Positions 11,429 to 21,672 of a DNA stretch of 64,000 nucleotides are shown in pieces. A program made the translations under genes and the position numbers. The DNA is taken from assembly GCF_034347385.1 (NCBI RefSeq), contig NZ_CP133777.1:558001-622000 (forward strand), read 5' to 3'. Source of the DNA: Actimicrobium sp. CCC2.4 (GTDB lineage Bacteria > Pseudomonadota > Gammaproteobacteria > Burkholderiales > Burkholderiaceae_D). The stretch's first letter is position 1; the number at the start of each line of letters is the position of its first letter. Below the pieces are notes generated by a model. The model did not search any database, was not told where the DNA came from, and saw only the letters and a program-made list of their open reading frames with translations.

Positions 11429-11726
11429 GTTTGACGGCAGGGTGCAATGCCCTGCAGTCAATGCCTGACTTCGCACTCGTTACCGGCTTCAGCGCCATCG
11501 CTGACAGCGCCGCAGCGGGTGCTCCCCCGACTCTGAGGATGAGCGCCATCGATTGTCGGCATGGGCGATCTGTCATGGAATGTTGTTTGCCAGCTTGCGT
11601 CAATCCGTCCATTGGCGATATGACGGTCGCCTGGCCAGTTACACCGGTAGCATTCAAAAACCGATAGTCGGCGCTGCCTGCGATCGGCATACCCTGCGCC
11701 TGCTGGCACGACAAACGTTCAATTCC
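11429..11726 (+). other. Intergenic stretch before the RHS gene
   Basis: 298 bp. Bases 11434-11461 contain a half-copy of the interspersed repeat seen at 16.65, 25.16 and 26.5 kb: GGTGCAATGCCCTGC is intact but the right arm is degraded. The long open frame from 11553 that joins the RHS gene is treated as non-coding because it precedes a clean signal peptide. I found no convincing promoter or terminator. Confidence 0.45.
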
Positions 11727-14700
11727 ATGACACCTTCAAGCTCCCGTCGCGGTTTCGCCCTGACCGCCATGACGTCGATTTTTCTCCCGCTGATTGCGCT
11801 GCTGTTGGCCCTGCCGGCCCATGCCCAGACCCCACCCCTCCAAAGCAAACCGGCGTGCACCGCCCCCGCCGCCGGCAATCCCGGCAACGCCTGCGCCGGC
11901 AACCCGATCAATCTGATCACCGGTAACAAGTACCAGCGCGATACCGATATGGCCGCTTTTCCCGGCGTGCTCGGCCTTGAAATCGTCCGCCATTACAACA
12001 GCGTTTTTAGCGTACCCGCCGTCCCCAATGGCCTGGTCGGCCGCGGCTGGCGCTTGTCGTATGAAGTCGAACTGGTCGCCGTCGGCAACACACTGCAGCT
12101 GATCGAAGCCGACGGTCACCGGATCATCTTCAACCGTAATCCGCTGAATCGCGCATTGTGCAGCACCGCCGATCCGGCCAACGGCACCCTCGACATACTG
12201 CGCAGTACGCGCGGCGACGAATACGCCTGGCAACGCACCGACGGTCAGGTCTGGCGCTTCAACGCCCAGCGCAAGCTCGAACAAATCGTCGCGCCGACCG
12301 GCGAATTCGTCAGCCTGATTTACGACAACGCGGGCTTGCTGATGCAGGTCACCGATCCACAGGGCCGGCAACTGCACCTGATCTATCCGGACCGCAAAAC
12401 CGCGCGTAGCGGCACCAGTTTTAATGGCGTGCGCGCCATCGACAGCCCGGCCGGACGGTTCGACTACGACTACGGCAGCACCGCGCCGGCCGGTGCCGGC
12501 ATCGCACCGTCGTCGCTGCTGGCCAATCTGATCCGGGTACGCCTGCCGACCAAGGCCGAACGCCAGTACCACTACGAAGATCCGCTGCATCCGACGCTGC
12601 TGACCGGCATCAGCCTGCGTGAAGGGGCAACCACCGCCCAGCGTATTTCCACGTTTGGCTATCAGGCCGATGGCAAGGCGATCCTGTCGACCCATGCCGA
12701 CGGCGTCGACAAAGTCACGCTGTCTTATCAGCCTGGCGGCGTCACGGTACTGACTAACAGCCTCGGCCAGGTCACCACTTACCGCCACGCCGACATCGCC
12801 CGCGAGAATCGCCTGCTCGAAGCCCGTGGTCCCGGTTGCGCGTTGTGCAGTGCCAGCAACCTGCGCTACAGCTACGACACGCGCGGGCGCGAAGTCACGC
12901 GCACCCGGCTCGATGACCACGGCAATCCCGTCGAGACCATCCTCACCGAACGCGATGACATCGGCCGGCCGCTGATGATCAGCCAGCAGCGCTATCAGGA
13001 TGGCAAGCCCGGTGCGGCGCAATGGCAACTGCGTTATGAATATGCCGCCAGCGCCAGCGCGGGTCCGACGCTGATCGCCCGTCCGAGTGTGGTGCCAGGC
13101 AAGGACAACCTGACCCGCATCACCTACAACGCCGTCGGGCAAGCCCTCACGCTGACCGAAAGCGGCTGGTCGCCGGCCACCGCCACCCCCATCGAACGCA
13201 CAACCCGCTACCGCTACACCCGCATCAACGGCCGCAGCCTGCTGGCAGAAATCGACGGCCCGCTGCCGAACGGTCGGACCGGCACGCCGGCGGATTCGGA
13301 CATCACCCGGTTTCGTCACGATGGTCGCGGCGATTATCTGGTCGAAGTCGTCGCACCGGGCAATCAGGTCACGCGCGTCATCGGGCGCGACCTGTCCGGT
13401 CGTCCGCAAAAAATCGTCACCGCTACCGGCAACGTGCTCGGGGTTGACTACGATCCGGCCGGCCATGCCACCCGCGTCACCAGCGCCGGTAGTAGCGAAT
13501 TTTTCAGCTGCAACGCCCTCGGCCAGTTGTCCGGCGTGGTCCGCGCGAGCGGCCAGCGACTGGCGATGCGCTACGGTCCCGATGGCCGCATTGCCGAGTT
13601 GTCGGACGCGCAGGGCAACCGCATCCGCCTGCAGCGCGATACCGAAGGCACGCTGACCGCGCGCAGTCTGCTCAATCCCGATGGCAGCATCGCGCAGCAA
13701 ACCAGCTTGTCGCTGCTTGATATCGATACCGACCGCAAGACCGATGCCGTACCCGAGATCCTCTTTGCCGTCGGTGATGCCGTCACGCGTTTTCAGTACG
13801 AACAAGAGAGCCGGCTGGCGCGCATCACCGATGCCCGCAAGCACCAGACCGGCCAGTTGCACGATGACTTTGGTCGCCTGGTCCGGGTCGACAGTCCCGA
13901 TGGCGGCGTCACCGTGCTGGCTTACGATGCCGCCGACCATCTGGTCAGCAAGACCAGCGGGCAGGGCAGCACCGTGCTGTACCGCCACGACATCGCCGGT
14001 CGCCTGACCGGCCAGAGCACCCGCGAAGGCGAGACCCGCATCGTCTACGGCCAGCAGGGACGGCCGGTGCGGATCAGCTATCCGGCCGGTGAAGAACACT
14101 TCAGCTACGACCAGGCCGCGCGCCTGACCAGCCATGTCCGCCTGATCGACGGCCAGCGCATCACGACGCGCACCGCCTACGACAGCCGCGGCCAGCTCAG
14201 CAAAAAAATCCTGCCCGACGGCCAGATCCTGCATTACCGCTACCACGGTGCGGTCCACCCGAAAGCCGGTTTGCTCGCTGCCATCACGCGCGAAGATCTG
14301 TTCGGCAATACCGTCCTGCTCGACGGCCTCAACGACGCCGCCGACGGCTATGCAAACCAGCACTTCCAGCTGGCCAACGGCGTCGGCTACCAGCGCCAGC
14401 TCGATCAGCGCGGCCACATCACACGCCTCGGCAGCACCGGCTACTGGGAAGAAAACCACCAGCGCGACGCCATCGGCCAGCTCACGCAACGCAACACGAC
14501 GACTCCGACCGGCCTGAAAAACACCCGCTACAACTACGACGATGCCGGCCGCATGACCGCCATCCTGCAAGCCGGTGGCGATCATAGCTACCGCTACGAC
14601 CCGACCGGTAACTTGCTGGCCGACCAGCGCGGCCAGCTATCCACCGGCTACACCATCGACCCGGCCAGCAACCGGATTACTTCCGCACAGGCCGGTGACC

Positions 14701-16250
14701 GGCGCATCAACTACGCCTACAACGCCGCCGGCAGCGTCACCCGCATCGGCGACACCGCCTATGCGTGGGACAGCCAGCAACGCCTGATCCGCGTCAGCCA
14801 ACGCGACCAGCCGGTCGCCGATTACGCCTACAACGCCTTCGGCGAGCGCATCAAAAAAATCAGCTACGCCGGCAACCAGAGCAAGGTCACCTACTACTTC
14901 TACGACGGCAGCGAGCTCGTCGCCGAAGCGCACGCCAGCGCCAAAGACGGGGGTAACGCCAGCATCACGCGCCAGTACGTCTGGCTCAATGACCAGGGCG
15001 GCAGCCGTCCCATCGCGATGCTCCAGGCCCGCGACAGCGGCATCAAGTCCATCGCCGCCAAAACCCTAGCCAGCATCCCGACCGACACTACGCGCGCTGC
15101 TGGCCAGGCCAGCCGCAACGACGTCTTCGCCCTGATCGCTGACCACACCGGCGCGCCTCGGGCGCTGGTCGATGAACGCAAACAAGTGGTCTGGCGCGCC
15201 AGCGTCACCGGCTTTGGCGAACTACTCCCCGACGCCAGCAACCTGATGACCCTCAACCTGCGCGGCTCGCACCAGTACTACGATGCCGAAACGCAGCTGC
15301 ACTACAACCACCATCGCTACCTCGACCCGCGTAGTGGCCGCTACCTGAGTACCGACCCGAGCGGAGTCGCCGGCGGGCTGAACCTGTATGCATTCGCCGC
15401 GAATAATCCGATCGCCAACATTGATCCGCTCGGATTACAGGCCAAGCCGGCGGGGGACATCTCTGATTGGGATATGCAGCGGCGGGTTGAGTACGTGCTT
15501 TTGCGGGCGGGTGGGCAGATACCGGGCGTGATTGGGGACGCGCTGCGGGAGTTGGTGAGTCCGGCTTCGCTGGCGACGACGGCGGTGGTGTTTGGGATAT
15601 GGGCAGGGTCGCAAGCCTTCCCGCCCGTCGGCCTGGTTGTCGATACAGGTCTGGTCGCAGCTGGCGTCCTGATTGCCGGCACCGGTGGCCTAATTGCCAT
15701 CGCGGAAATAATCAAGGCTGGGGTATTAACCGGGAGCGCAAAATGTGAAGCGGATTTGCAAAACGCGGGCGACGTGCTGGCCAGTGGTCTGGTCGATGCG
15801 TTGGCGGCAGGCGCCGGATTGGCGGGGAGTGTGCAGGCGAGTAGTACCCAGGCTCTGCGGGTAGAGAAATTGCAGAGAATAATAAGTGGACTTTTTAAGC
15901 AATCTGGAGTTGTGACAAACGGCGTTGGAGAAGCTTACAACATTGCCAATGCGTCGAAGTTGGCTGAGCAATTAAGAATGGCATCCGCGAGATCGCCCTT
16001 TACGACCACGGGTACGTTGACACAAGACGCGATTAACGCGGCAAAAGTGGTACCTGGACTAGAAGCTGGTATGTTGAGAAATCCCGCTATTCCAGAAGGT
16101 TTCGGAAAATATACAACTAGTACTTTCAGCAGCCCTTCAGGAGATTTCCAAGTACATTTTTATAAGAACCCAACGACCAATGAGGTGTTTTACGGCTTCG
16201 ATTACAAAGTAATTTTTAATAATATGTCTGGGATACTTAAAAAACCATGA
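11727..16250 (+). CDS. Exported RHS-repeat protein with polymorphic C-terminal toxin-like domain
   Basis: 1507 residues from the ATG at 11727, which gives a signal peptide ending ALPAHAQ. A frame open from 11553 would bury that signal. Residues ~50-110 resemble the N-terminal DUF6531 region (NPINLITGNKYQ, IVRHYNSVF). Then come about 25 YD/RHS repeats (e.g. YRYDPTGNLLADQ, YAWDSQQRLIRV). The RHS core closes at HHRYLDPRSGRYLSTDPSG...DPLGL near residue 1235. After the core, a hydrophobic Ala/Gly-rich stretch (about 1270-1375) leads to a ~110-residue tip of clearly lower GC. The tip ends in SPSGDFQVHFYKNP...FYGFDYKVIFNN. I do not recognise its enzymatic class. The overlapping downstream gene is the likely immunity partner. 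Confidence 0.9.
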   Translation: MTPSSSRRGFALTAMTSIFLPLIALLLALPAHAQTPPLQSKPACTAPAAGNPGNACAGNPINLITGNKYQRDTDMAAFPGVLGLEIVRHYNSVFSVPAVPNGLVGRGWRLSYEVELVAVGNTLQLIEADGHRIIFNRNPLNRALCSTADPANGTLDILRSTRGDEYAWQRTDGQVWRFNAQRKLEQIVAPTGEFVSLIYDNAGLLMQVTDPQGRQLHLIYPDRKTARSGTSFNGVRAIDSPAGRFDYDYGSTAPAGAGIAPSSLLANLIRVRLPTKAERQYHYEDPLHPTLLTGISLREGATTAQRISTFGYQADGKAILSTHADGVDKVTLSYQPGGVTVLTNSLGQVTTYRHADIARENRLLEARGPGCALCSASNLRYSYDTRGREVTRTRLDDHGNPVETILTERDDIGRPLMISQQRYQDGKPGAAQWQLRYEYAASASAGPTLIARPSVVPGKDNLTRITYNAVGQALTLTESGWSPATATPIERTTRYRYTRINGRSLLAEIDGPLPNGRTGTPADSDITRFRHDGRGDYLVEVVAPGNQVTRVIGRDLSGRPQKIVTATGNVLGVDYDPAGHATRVTSAGSSEFFSCNALGQLSGVVRASGQRLAMRYGPDGRIAELSDAQGNRIRLQRDTEGTLTARSLLNPDGSIAQQTSLSLLDIDTDRKTDAVPEILFAVGDAVTRFQYEQESRLARITDARKHQTGQLHDDFGRLVRVDSPDGGVTVLAYDAADHLVSKTSGQGSTVLYRHDIAGRLTGQSTREGETRIVYGQQGRPVRISYPAGEEHFSYDQAARLTSHVRLIDGQRITTRTAYDSRGQLSKKILPDGQILHYRYHGAVHPKAGLLAAITREDLFGNTVLLDGLNDAADGYANQHFQLANGVGYQRQLDQRGHITRLGSTGYWEENHQRDAIGQLTQRNTTTPTGLKNTRYNYDDAGRMTAILQAGGDHSYRYDPTGNLLADQRGQLSTGYTIDPASNRITSAQAGDRRINYAYNAAGSVTRIGDTAYAWDSQQRLIRVSQRDQPVADYAYNAFGERIKKISYAGNQSKVTYYFYDGSELVAEAHASAKDGGNASITRQYVWLNDQGGSRPIAMLQARDSGIKSIAAKTLASIPTDTTRAAGQASRNDVFALIADHTGAPRALVDERKQVVWRASVTGFGELLPDASNLMTLNLRGSHQYYDAETQLHYNHHRYLDPRSGRYLSTDPSGVAGGLNLYAFAANNPIANIDPLGLQAKPAGDISDWDMQRRVEYVLLRAGGQIPGVIGDALRELVSPASLATTAVVFGIWAGSQAFPPVGLVVDTGLVAAGVLIAGTGGLIAIAEIIKAGVLTGSAKCEADLQNAGDVLASGLVDALAAGAGLAGSVQASSTQALRVEKLQRIISGLFKQSGVVTNGVGEAYNIANASKLAEQLRMASARSPFTTTGTLTQDAINAAKVVPGLEAGMLRNPAIPEGFGKYTTSTFSSPSGDFQVHFYKNPTTNEVFYGFDYKVIFNNMSGILKKP

Positions 16251-16621
16251 AAGTTAAATGCACACGATTATTAGACGCTGACGGGCGAGAGGTTGAATCT
16301 TCGTCCTGGTTAAAACTTGGTTGTATTTACCACGTCGTGTCGATTTTTACGGACAAGAGTGGCAATCGTCGCTACGGCATTATTAATCGCCACCCTTTGG
16401 GGGAGTGGCCGCAGTTGGGTAGTCATCAAGCAGAATGTTTTGAAATTGTTAGTGATATCGTGCCATCTAATTGGCAAAAAATGGCTTATCGAGGGAGTAT
16501 CGATATCTCCCCAGCCGCATGGCAAGCCCCTGGCTTTTTGGAAGCGTTCTATGACCACGATCCAGTCACCTATCCTATCTATGAACGGGAACGGGACATT
16601 ATTCTGAGCGAAGACCCCTGA
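16247..16621 (+). CDS. Putative immunity protein for the RHS toxin tip
   Basis: 124 residues, starting in a 4-bp ATGA overlap with the RHS stop. Composition is AT-richer than the neighbours, as is the toxin tip. The protein is small, acidic and soluble (SWLKLGCIYHVVSIFTDKSG, GFLEAFYDHDP) with no signal peptide, as expected for a cytoplasmic immunity protein. No named family is recognised. The function is inferred from position, size and composition. Nothing downstream belongs to this module. Confidence 0.7.
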   Translation: MKVKCTRLLDADGREVESSSWLKLGCIYHVVSIFTDKSGNRRYGIINRHPLGEWPQLGSHQAECFEIVSDIVPSNWQKMAYRGSIDISPAAWQAPGFLEAFYDHDPVTYPIYERERDIILSEDP

Positions 16622-16649
16622 CCGGAATTACAAGTGACGTATTCAGCGC

Positions 16650-16721
16650 GTAGGGTGCAATAACCGAAGGGCATTGCACCGTCTGCATGCGGTGCAATGC
16701 CCTTCGGTTATTGCACCCTAC
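16650..16721. repeat. Head-to-head pair of interspersed palindromic repeats
   Basis: Two 32-bp copies in opposite orientation (16650-16681 and 16690-16721) around an 8-nt spacer form a perfect long inverted repeat. Each copy is itself palindromic: GTGCAAT, then GCCCTTCGGTT, then ATTGCAC, with GTAGG at the outer edge. It lies 28 bp after the immunity gene and could act as its transcription end. Single copies recur at 25158, 26501 and 26610. Confidence 0.85.
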
Positions 16722-16728
16722 TTGCTTT

Positions 16729-16796
16729 GTGCCCACGCGAGAGCCCCGAAAATGCTCGCCAATTCCAACCGTTTGTCGGTTCATTCGCGTGGGCAC
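16729..16796. repeat. Second inverted repeat upstream of kdp
   Basis: GTGCCCACGCGA (16729-16740) and TCGCGTGGGCAC (16785-16796) are perfect 12-bp arms around a 44-nt loop, which itself contains a small hairpin (AACCG...CGGTT, 16768-16782). It sits between the palindromic pair and the Kdp control region. It may be a remnant of a mobile or REP-type element; I see no coding content. Confidence 0.6.
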
Positions 16797-16906
16797 GACA
16801 CACCCGTGCCTTCCCTACGTGCTGTTGACTTACAAAAGAAAAACCAAGCTCCGCGTCCCGCAACAATTCGACCAACCAGCAAATCCGACCAATCCCGCCA
16901 GCCCGA

Positions 16907-16931
16907 TTTTTACGCAATCTTTACACCCCCC
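16907..16931 (+). promoter_or_regulatory. Candidate KdpE-binding site upstream of kdp
   Basis: TTTTTACGCAA followed by TCTTTACACCCC closely resembles the E. coli KdpE site as I remember it (T-rich block, then TTTACACCCC). It lies about 75 bp before the first kdp reading frame, where an activator would be expected. A further TTTACA at 16941 could belong to the core promoter, but no confident -10 was found. Confidence 0.6.
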
Positions 16932-17005
16932 ACCCCGCTCTTTACAACGTTTTTAGCCCGTCACGCCTACGCTGTTCCTTGTCAAATTCATTCAAGGAAC
17001 ATCGC

Positions 17006-17098
17006 ATGGACATCCTCTGTATCGCCGCCATCCTGGCGTTGTGGCTGGTCACCGTGGCCGCTGCTGCCGGTTGTGCCCGGCTCGGGGCGCGCACGTGA
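17006..17098 (+). CDS. 30-residue membrane microprotein ahead of kdpF
   Basis: ATG at 17006 follows AAGGAAC by 5-6 nt and encodes a single hydrophobic helix, MDILCIAAILALWLVTVAAA, then GCARLGART. It ends in a GTGA overlap with the next tiny ORF, so the two are translationally coupled. It differs from KdpF, whose typical ending is in the next ORF. It could be an additional small subunit or a leader peptide of the Kdp complex. Too short to be certain, but coupling and hydrophobicity support it. Confidence 0.6.
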   Translation: MDILCIAAILALWLVTVAAAAGCARLGART

Positions 17099-17184
17099 AC
17101 CCGTTCTACTGGCTGGGCGCGAGCGCTGCCGCCATTCTGCTGGCGATGCTGGTCTATGCATTGCTCAATGCGGAGGACCTGTAA
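17095..17184 (+). CDS. kdpF: KdpF-like potassium-ATPase small subunit
   Basis: 29 residues with a GTG start at 17095: one membrane helix (YWLGASAAAILLAMLVYALL) and the NAEDL tail resembling the (K/R)PE(D/R)(F/L) end of KdpF. The stop TAA directly abuts the kdpA ATG. KdpF stabilises the KdpABC complex in the membrane. GTG use and overlap with the preceding ORF suggest tight coupling. Confidence 0.75.
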   Translation: MNPFYWLGASAAAILLAMLVYALLNAEDL

Positions 17185-18975
17185 ATGTCTACGCAATCTC
17201 TCACCCTGTTATTGGTGTTTTTGGCGATCCTGCTGGCGCTGTCGTATCCGCTCGGCCTGTATCTGGCACGTGTCGGTGATGGCACGCGGCTCTGGCTGGC
17301 GCGCGTCGAATCTGTCGTCTATCGACTTGCCGGCACCGACGCTGCAACCGGCATGGGCTGGAAAGCCTATGCGCTGGCGCTGCTGGCCTTCAATGCGCTC
17401 GGCACGCTGTTCGTCTACGCGGTACAGCGCCTGCAAAGCGTGCTGCCGCTGAACCCGGCTGGCTTCGCTAACGTCGCCCCGGATTCGGCTTTCAATACCG
17501 CCGTGAGCTTTGTTACCAATACCAACTGGCAAGGCTATGCCGGCGAATCGACGATGAGCAACTTCACGCAAATGGTCGCGCTGACCGGGCAGAATTTTTT
17601 CTCGGCAGCGACCGGCATGGCAGTCGCCTTTGCCTTGATCCGTGGCTTCATGCAGCGCTCGGCGCAATCGATCGGTAACTTCTGGGTCGACCTCACGCGC
17701 TCGGTCTTGTACGTGCTGTTGCCGCTGTCGCTGCTGCTGGCGGTGGCGCTGATGAGCCAGGGCGTGATCCAGGATTTTTCAGCCAACAAGAGCGTCACGC
17801 TGCTTGATCCGCTGACCTACATCGAGGCGGAAGTCGGTACCGATGGCCAGCCGATCAAGGATGCCCAGGGCGTCGCACTGACGCAAACGCTGGTGGCCCA
17901 TAGCCAGACCCTGCCGATGGGACCGGTCGCGTCACAGGAAGCCATCAAGATGATAGGCACCAACGGCGGCGGCTTCTTCAATGCCAACTCGGCCCATCCG
18001 TTTGAAAACCCGACACCCATATCGAACTTGCTACAGATGCTGGCGATATTCCTGATTCCGGCCGCGTTCTGCTTTGCGTTCGGCCGGCTGGTTGGCGACA
18101 TGCGTCAGGGCTGGGCGCTGCTGTCAGCGATGACGCTGATCTTCGTCGCACTGACCTGCGTGGTGCTGGTGGCCGAGCAGCAAATCCATCCGGGACTGCA
18201 GGCGTTGCATGTCGATCAGGCCCTCGGTGCGCTGCAATCCGGCGGCAACATGGAAGGCAAGGAAACCCGCTTCGGCATCAGTGCTTCGGCGCTGTTTGCG
18301 GCGATCACAACGGCGGCGTCATGCGGCGCAGTCAATGCGATGCATGACTCGTTCACCGCGCTGGGCGGGCTGGTGCCGCTGGCATTCATGCAGCTTGGCG
18401 AAGTGGTGTTTGGCGGTGTCGGCACCGGCCTGTACGGGATGCTGGTGTTCGCCATCATGGCGGTCTTCATTGCCGGCCTGATGATAGGCCGCACGCCCGA
18501 ATATCTCGGCAAGAAGATCCAGGCCTACGAGATGAAAATGACCGCGCTGACCATCCTCGTGACGCCGCTGCTGGTGCTGGGCGGGACCGCGATTGCGGTG
18601 ATGCTCGAGCCCGGCCGGGCCGGCATCGCCAACCCCGGCGCGCATGGCTTTTCCGAAATCCTGTACGCGTTCACATCGGCCGCCAACAACAACGGCAGCG
18701 CCTTTGCCGGGCTGTCGGCCAACACGCCGTTCTACAACTTTATGCTGGCGGTGGCGATGTGGGGCGGGCGCTTCGGCATGATCGTGCCGATCCTGGCGAT
18801 TGCCGGATCGCTCGCGGCGAAGAAGCGGCTTGATGTGACCAGCGGCACGATGCCGACCCACGGCCCGCTGTTCGTGGCGTTGCTGGTTGGCGTGGTGGTG
18901 CTGATCGGTGTGCTCAATTACGTGCCGGCGCTGGCGCTCGGGCCGGTGGTCGAACATCTGCAATTCCAACAATGA
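17185..18975 (+). CDS. kdpA: Potassium-transporting ATPase subunit A
   Basis: 596 residues, about ten membrane helices, normal length. The selectivity-filter type loops are present ([57 protein letters not shown]-like, [13 protein letters not shown]). KdpA carries the K+ channel-like pathway. It is the first large subunit in the kdpFABCDE operon. Confidence 0.98.
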   Translation: MSTQSLTLLLVFLAILLALSYPLGLYLARVGDGTRLWLARVESVVYRLAGTDAATGMGWKAYALALLAFNALGTLFVYAVQRLQSVLPLNPAGFANVAPDSAFNTAVSFVTNTNWQGYAGESTMSNFTQMVALTGQNFFSAATGMAVAFALIRGFMQRSAQSIGNFWVDLTRSVLYVLLPLSLLLAVALMSQGVIQDFSANKSVTLLDPLTYIEAEVGTDGQPIKDAQGVALTQTLVAHSQTLPMGPVASQEAIKMIGTNGGGFFNANSAHPFENPTPISNLLQMLAIFLIPAAFCFAFGRLVGDMRQGWALLSAMTLIFVALTCVVLVAEQQIHPGLQALHVDQALGALQSGGNMEGKETRFGISASALFAAITTAASCGAVNAMHDSFTALGGLVPLAFMQLGEVVFGGVGTGLYGMLVFAIMAVFIAGLMIGRTPEYLGKKIQAYEMKMTALTILVTPLLVLGGTAIAVMLEPGRAGIANPGAHGFSEILYAFTSAANNNGSAFAGLSANTPFYNFMLAVAMWGGRFGMIVPILAIAGSLAAKKRLDVTSGTMPTHGPLFVALLVGVVVLIGVLNYVPALALGPVVEHLQFQQ

Positions 18976-19015
18976 ATATTGACCAATCCATGTTGACCAA
19001 AACGAAAGGTCCGTC

Positions 19016-21082
<2,067 letters not shown>

Positions 21083-21090
21083 GAGCCCTC

Positions 21091-21663
21091 ATGAAAACTA
21101 TCCTACGTCCCGCGCTGGTCCTGTTTGCCCTGTTGACGGTGCTGTGCTGCGCGCTGTATCCGGCCGCCGTGACTGGCATCGGTCGCGCTGTTTTTCCCGA
21201 CCAGATCGCCGGCAGCCTCGTGCTGCGCGATGGCCAGCCGGTCGGCTCGTCACTGATCGGGCAGGCCTTCACGTCCCCGAAATACTTCTGGGGCCGGCCA
21301 TCGGCCACCGCGCCGATGGCCAATAACGGACTGGCCTCCGGCGGCTCGAACCAGGGGCCGAATAATCCGGCGCTGCTCGATGCGGTGAAGTCACGCATCG
21401 CGGCCTTGCACGCAGCCGATCCCGACAACACGCAAGCGGTGCCGGTTGATCTGGTGACGGCCTCGGGTAGCGGTCTTGACCCCGAGATCAGCCTGGCCGC
21501 CGCGGCCTATCAGTTGCCGCGCATTGCGCGTGAAAGAAAGCTGTCAGACGCGACCGTGCAGACACTGATCGACCGCCACAGCAGCACGCGCGTGCTCGGT
21601 TTTCTGGGCGAGCCACGCGTCAATGTGCTGGCGCTGAACATGGCGCTCGACGCTGCACGGTAA
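21091..21663 (+). CDS. kdpC: Potassium-transporting ATPase subunit C
   Basis: 190 residues: one N-terminal membrane helix ([20 protein letters not shown]), then the periplasmic KdpC domain with typical [21 protein letters not shown] and [15 protein letters not shown]...QLPRIA motifs. It starts 8 bp after kdpB. KdpC stabilises the KdpA-KdpB assembly. Confidence 0.97.
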   Translation: MKTILRPALVLFALLTVLCCALYPAAVTGIGRAVFPDQIAGSLVLRDGQPVGSSLIGQAFTSPKYFWGRPSATAPMANNGLASGGSNQGPNNPALLDAVKSRIAALHAADPDNTQAVPVDLVTASGSGLDPEISLAAAAYQLPRIARERKLSDATVQTLIDRHSSTRVLGFLGEPRVNVLALNMALDAAR

Positions 21664-21672
21664 GATGCCGGC

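Noticed and set aside
11553-11726. 58-residue N-terminal extension of the RHS protein
   Set aside because: It precedes a complete signal peptide and includes intergenic repeat-like DNA; the ATG at 11727 is better.
11736-14585. A 949-residue open frame antisense to the RHS gene
   Set aside because: High GC and YD-repeat codon use create long antisense frames; it has no signal, no domain pattern and no ribosome-binding site.
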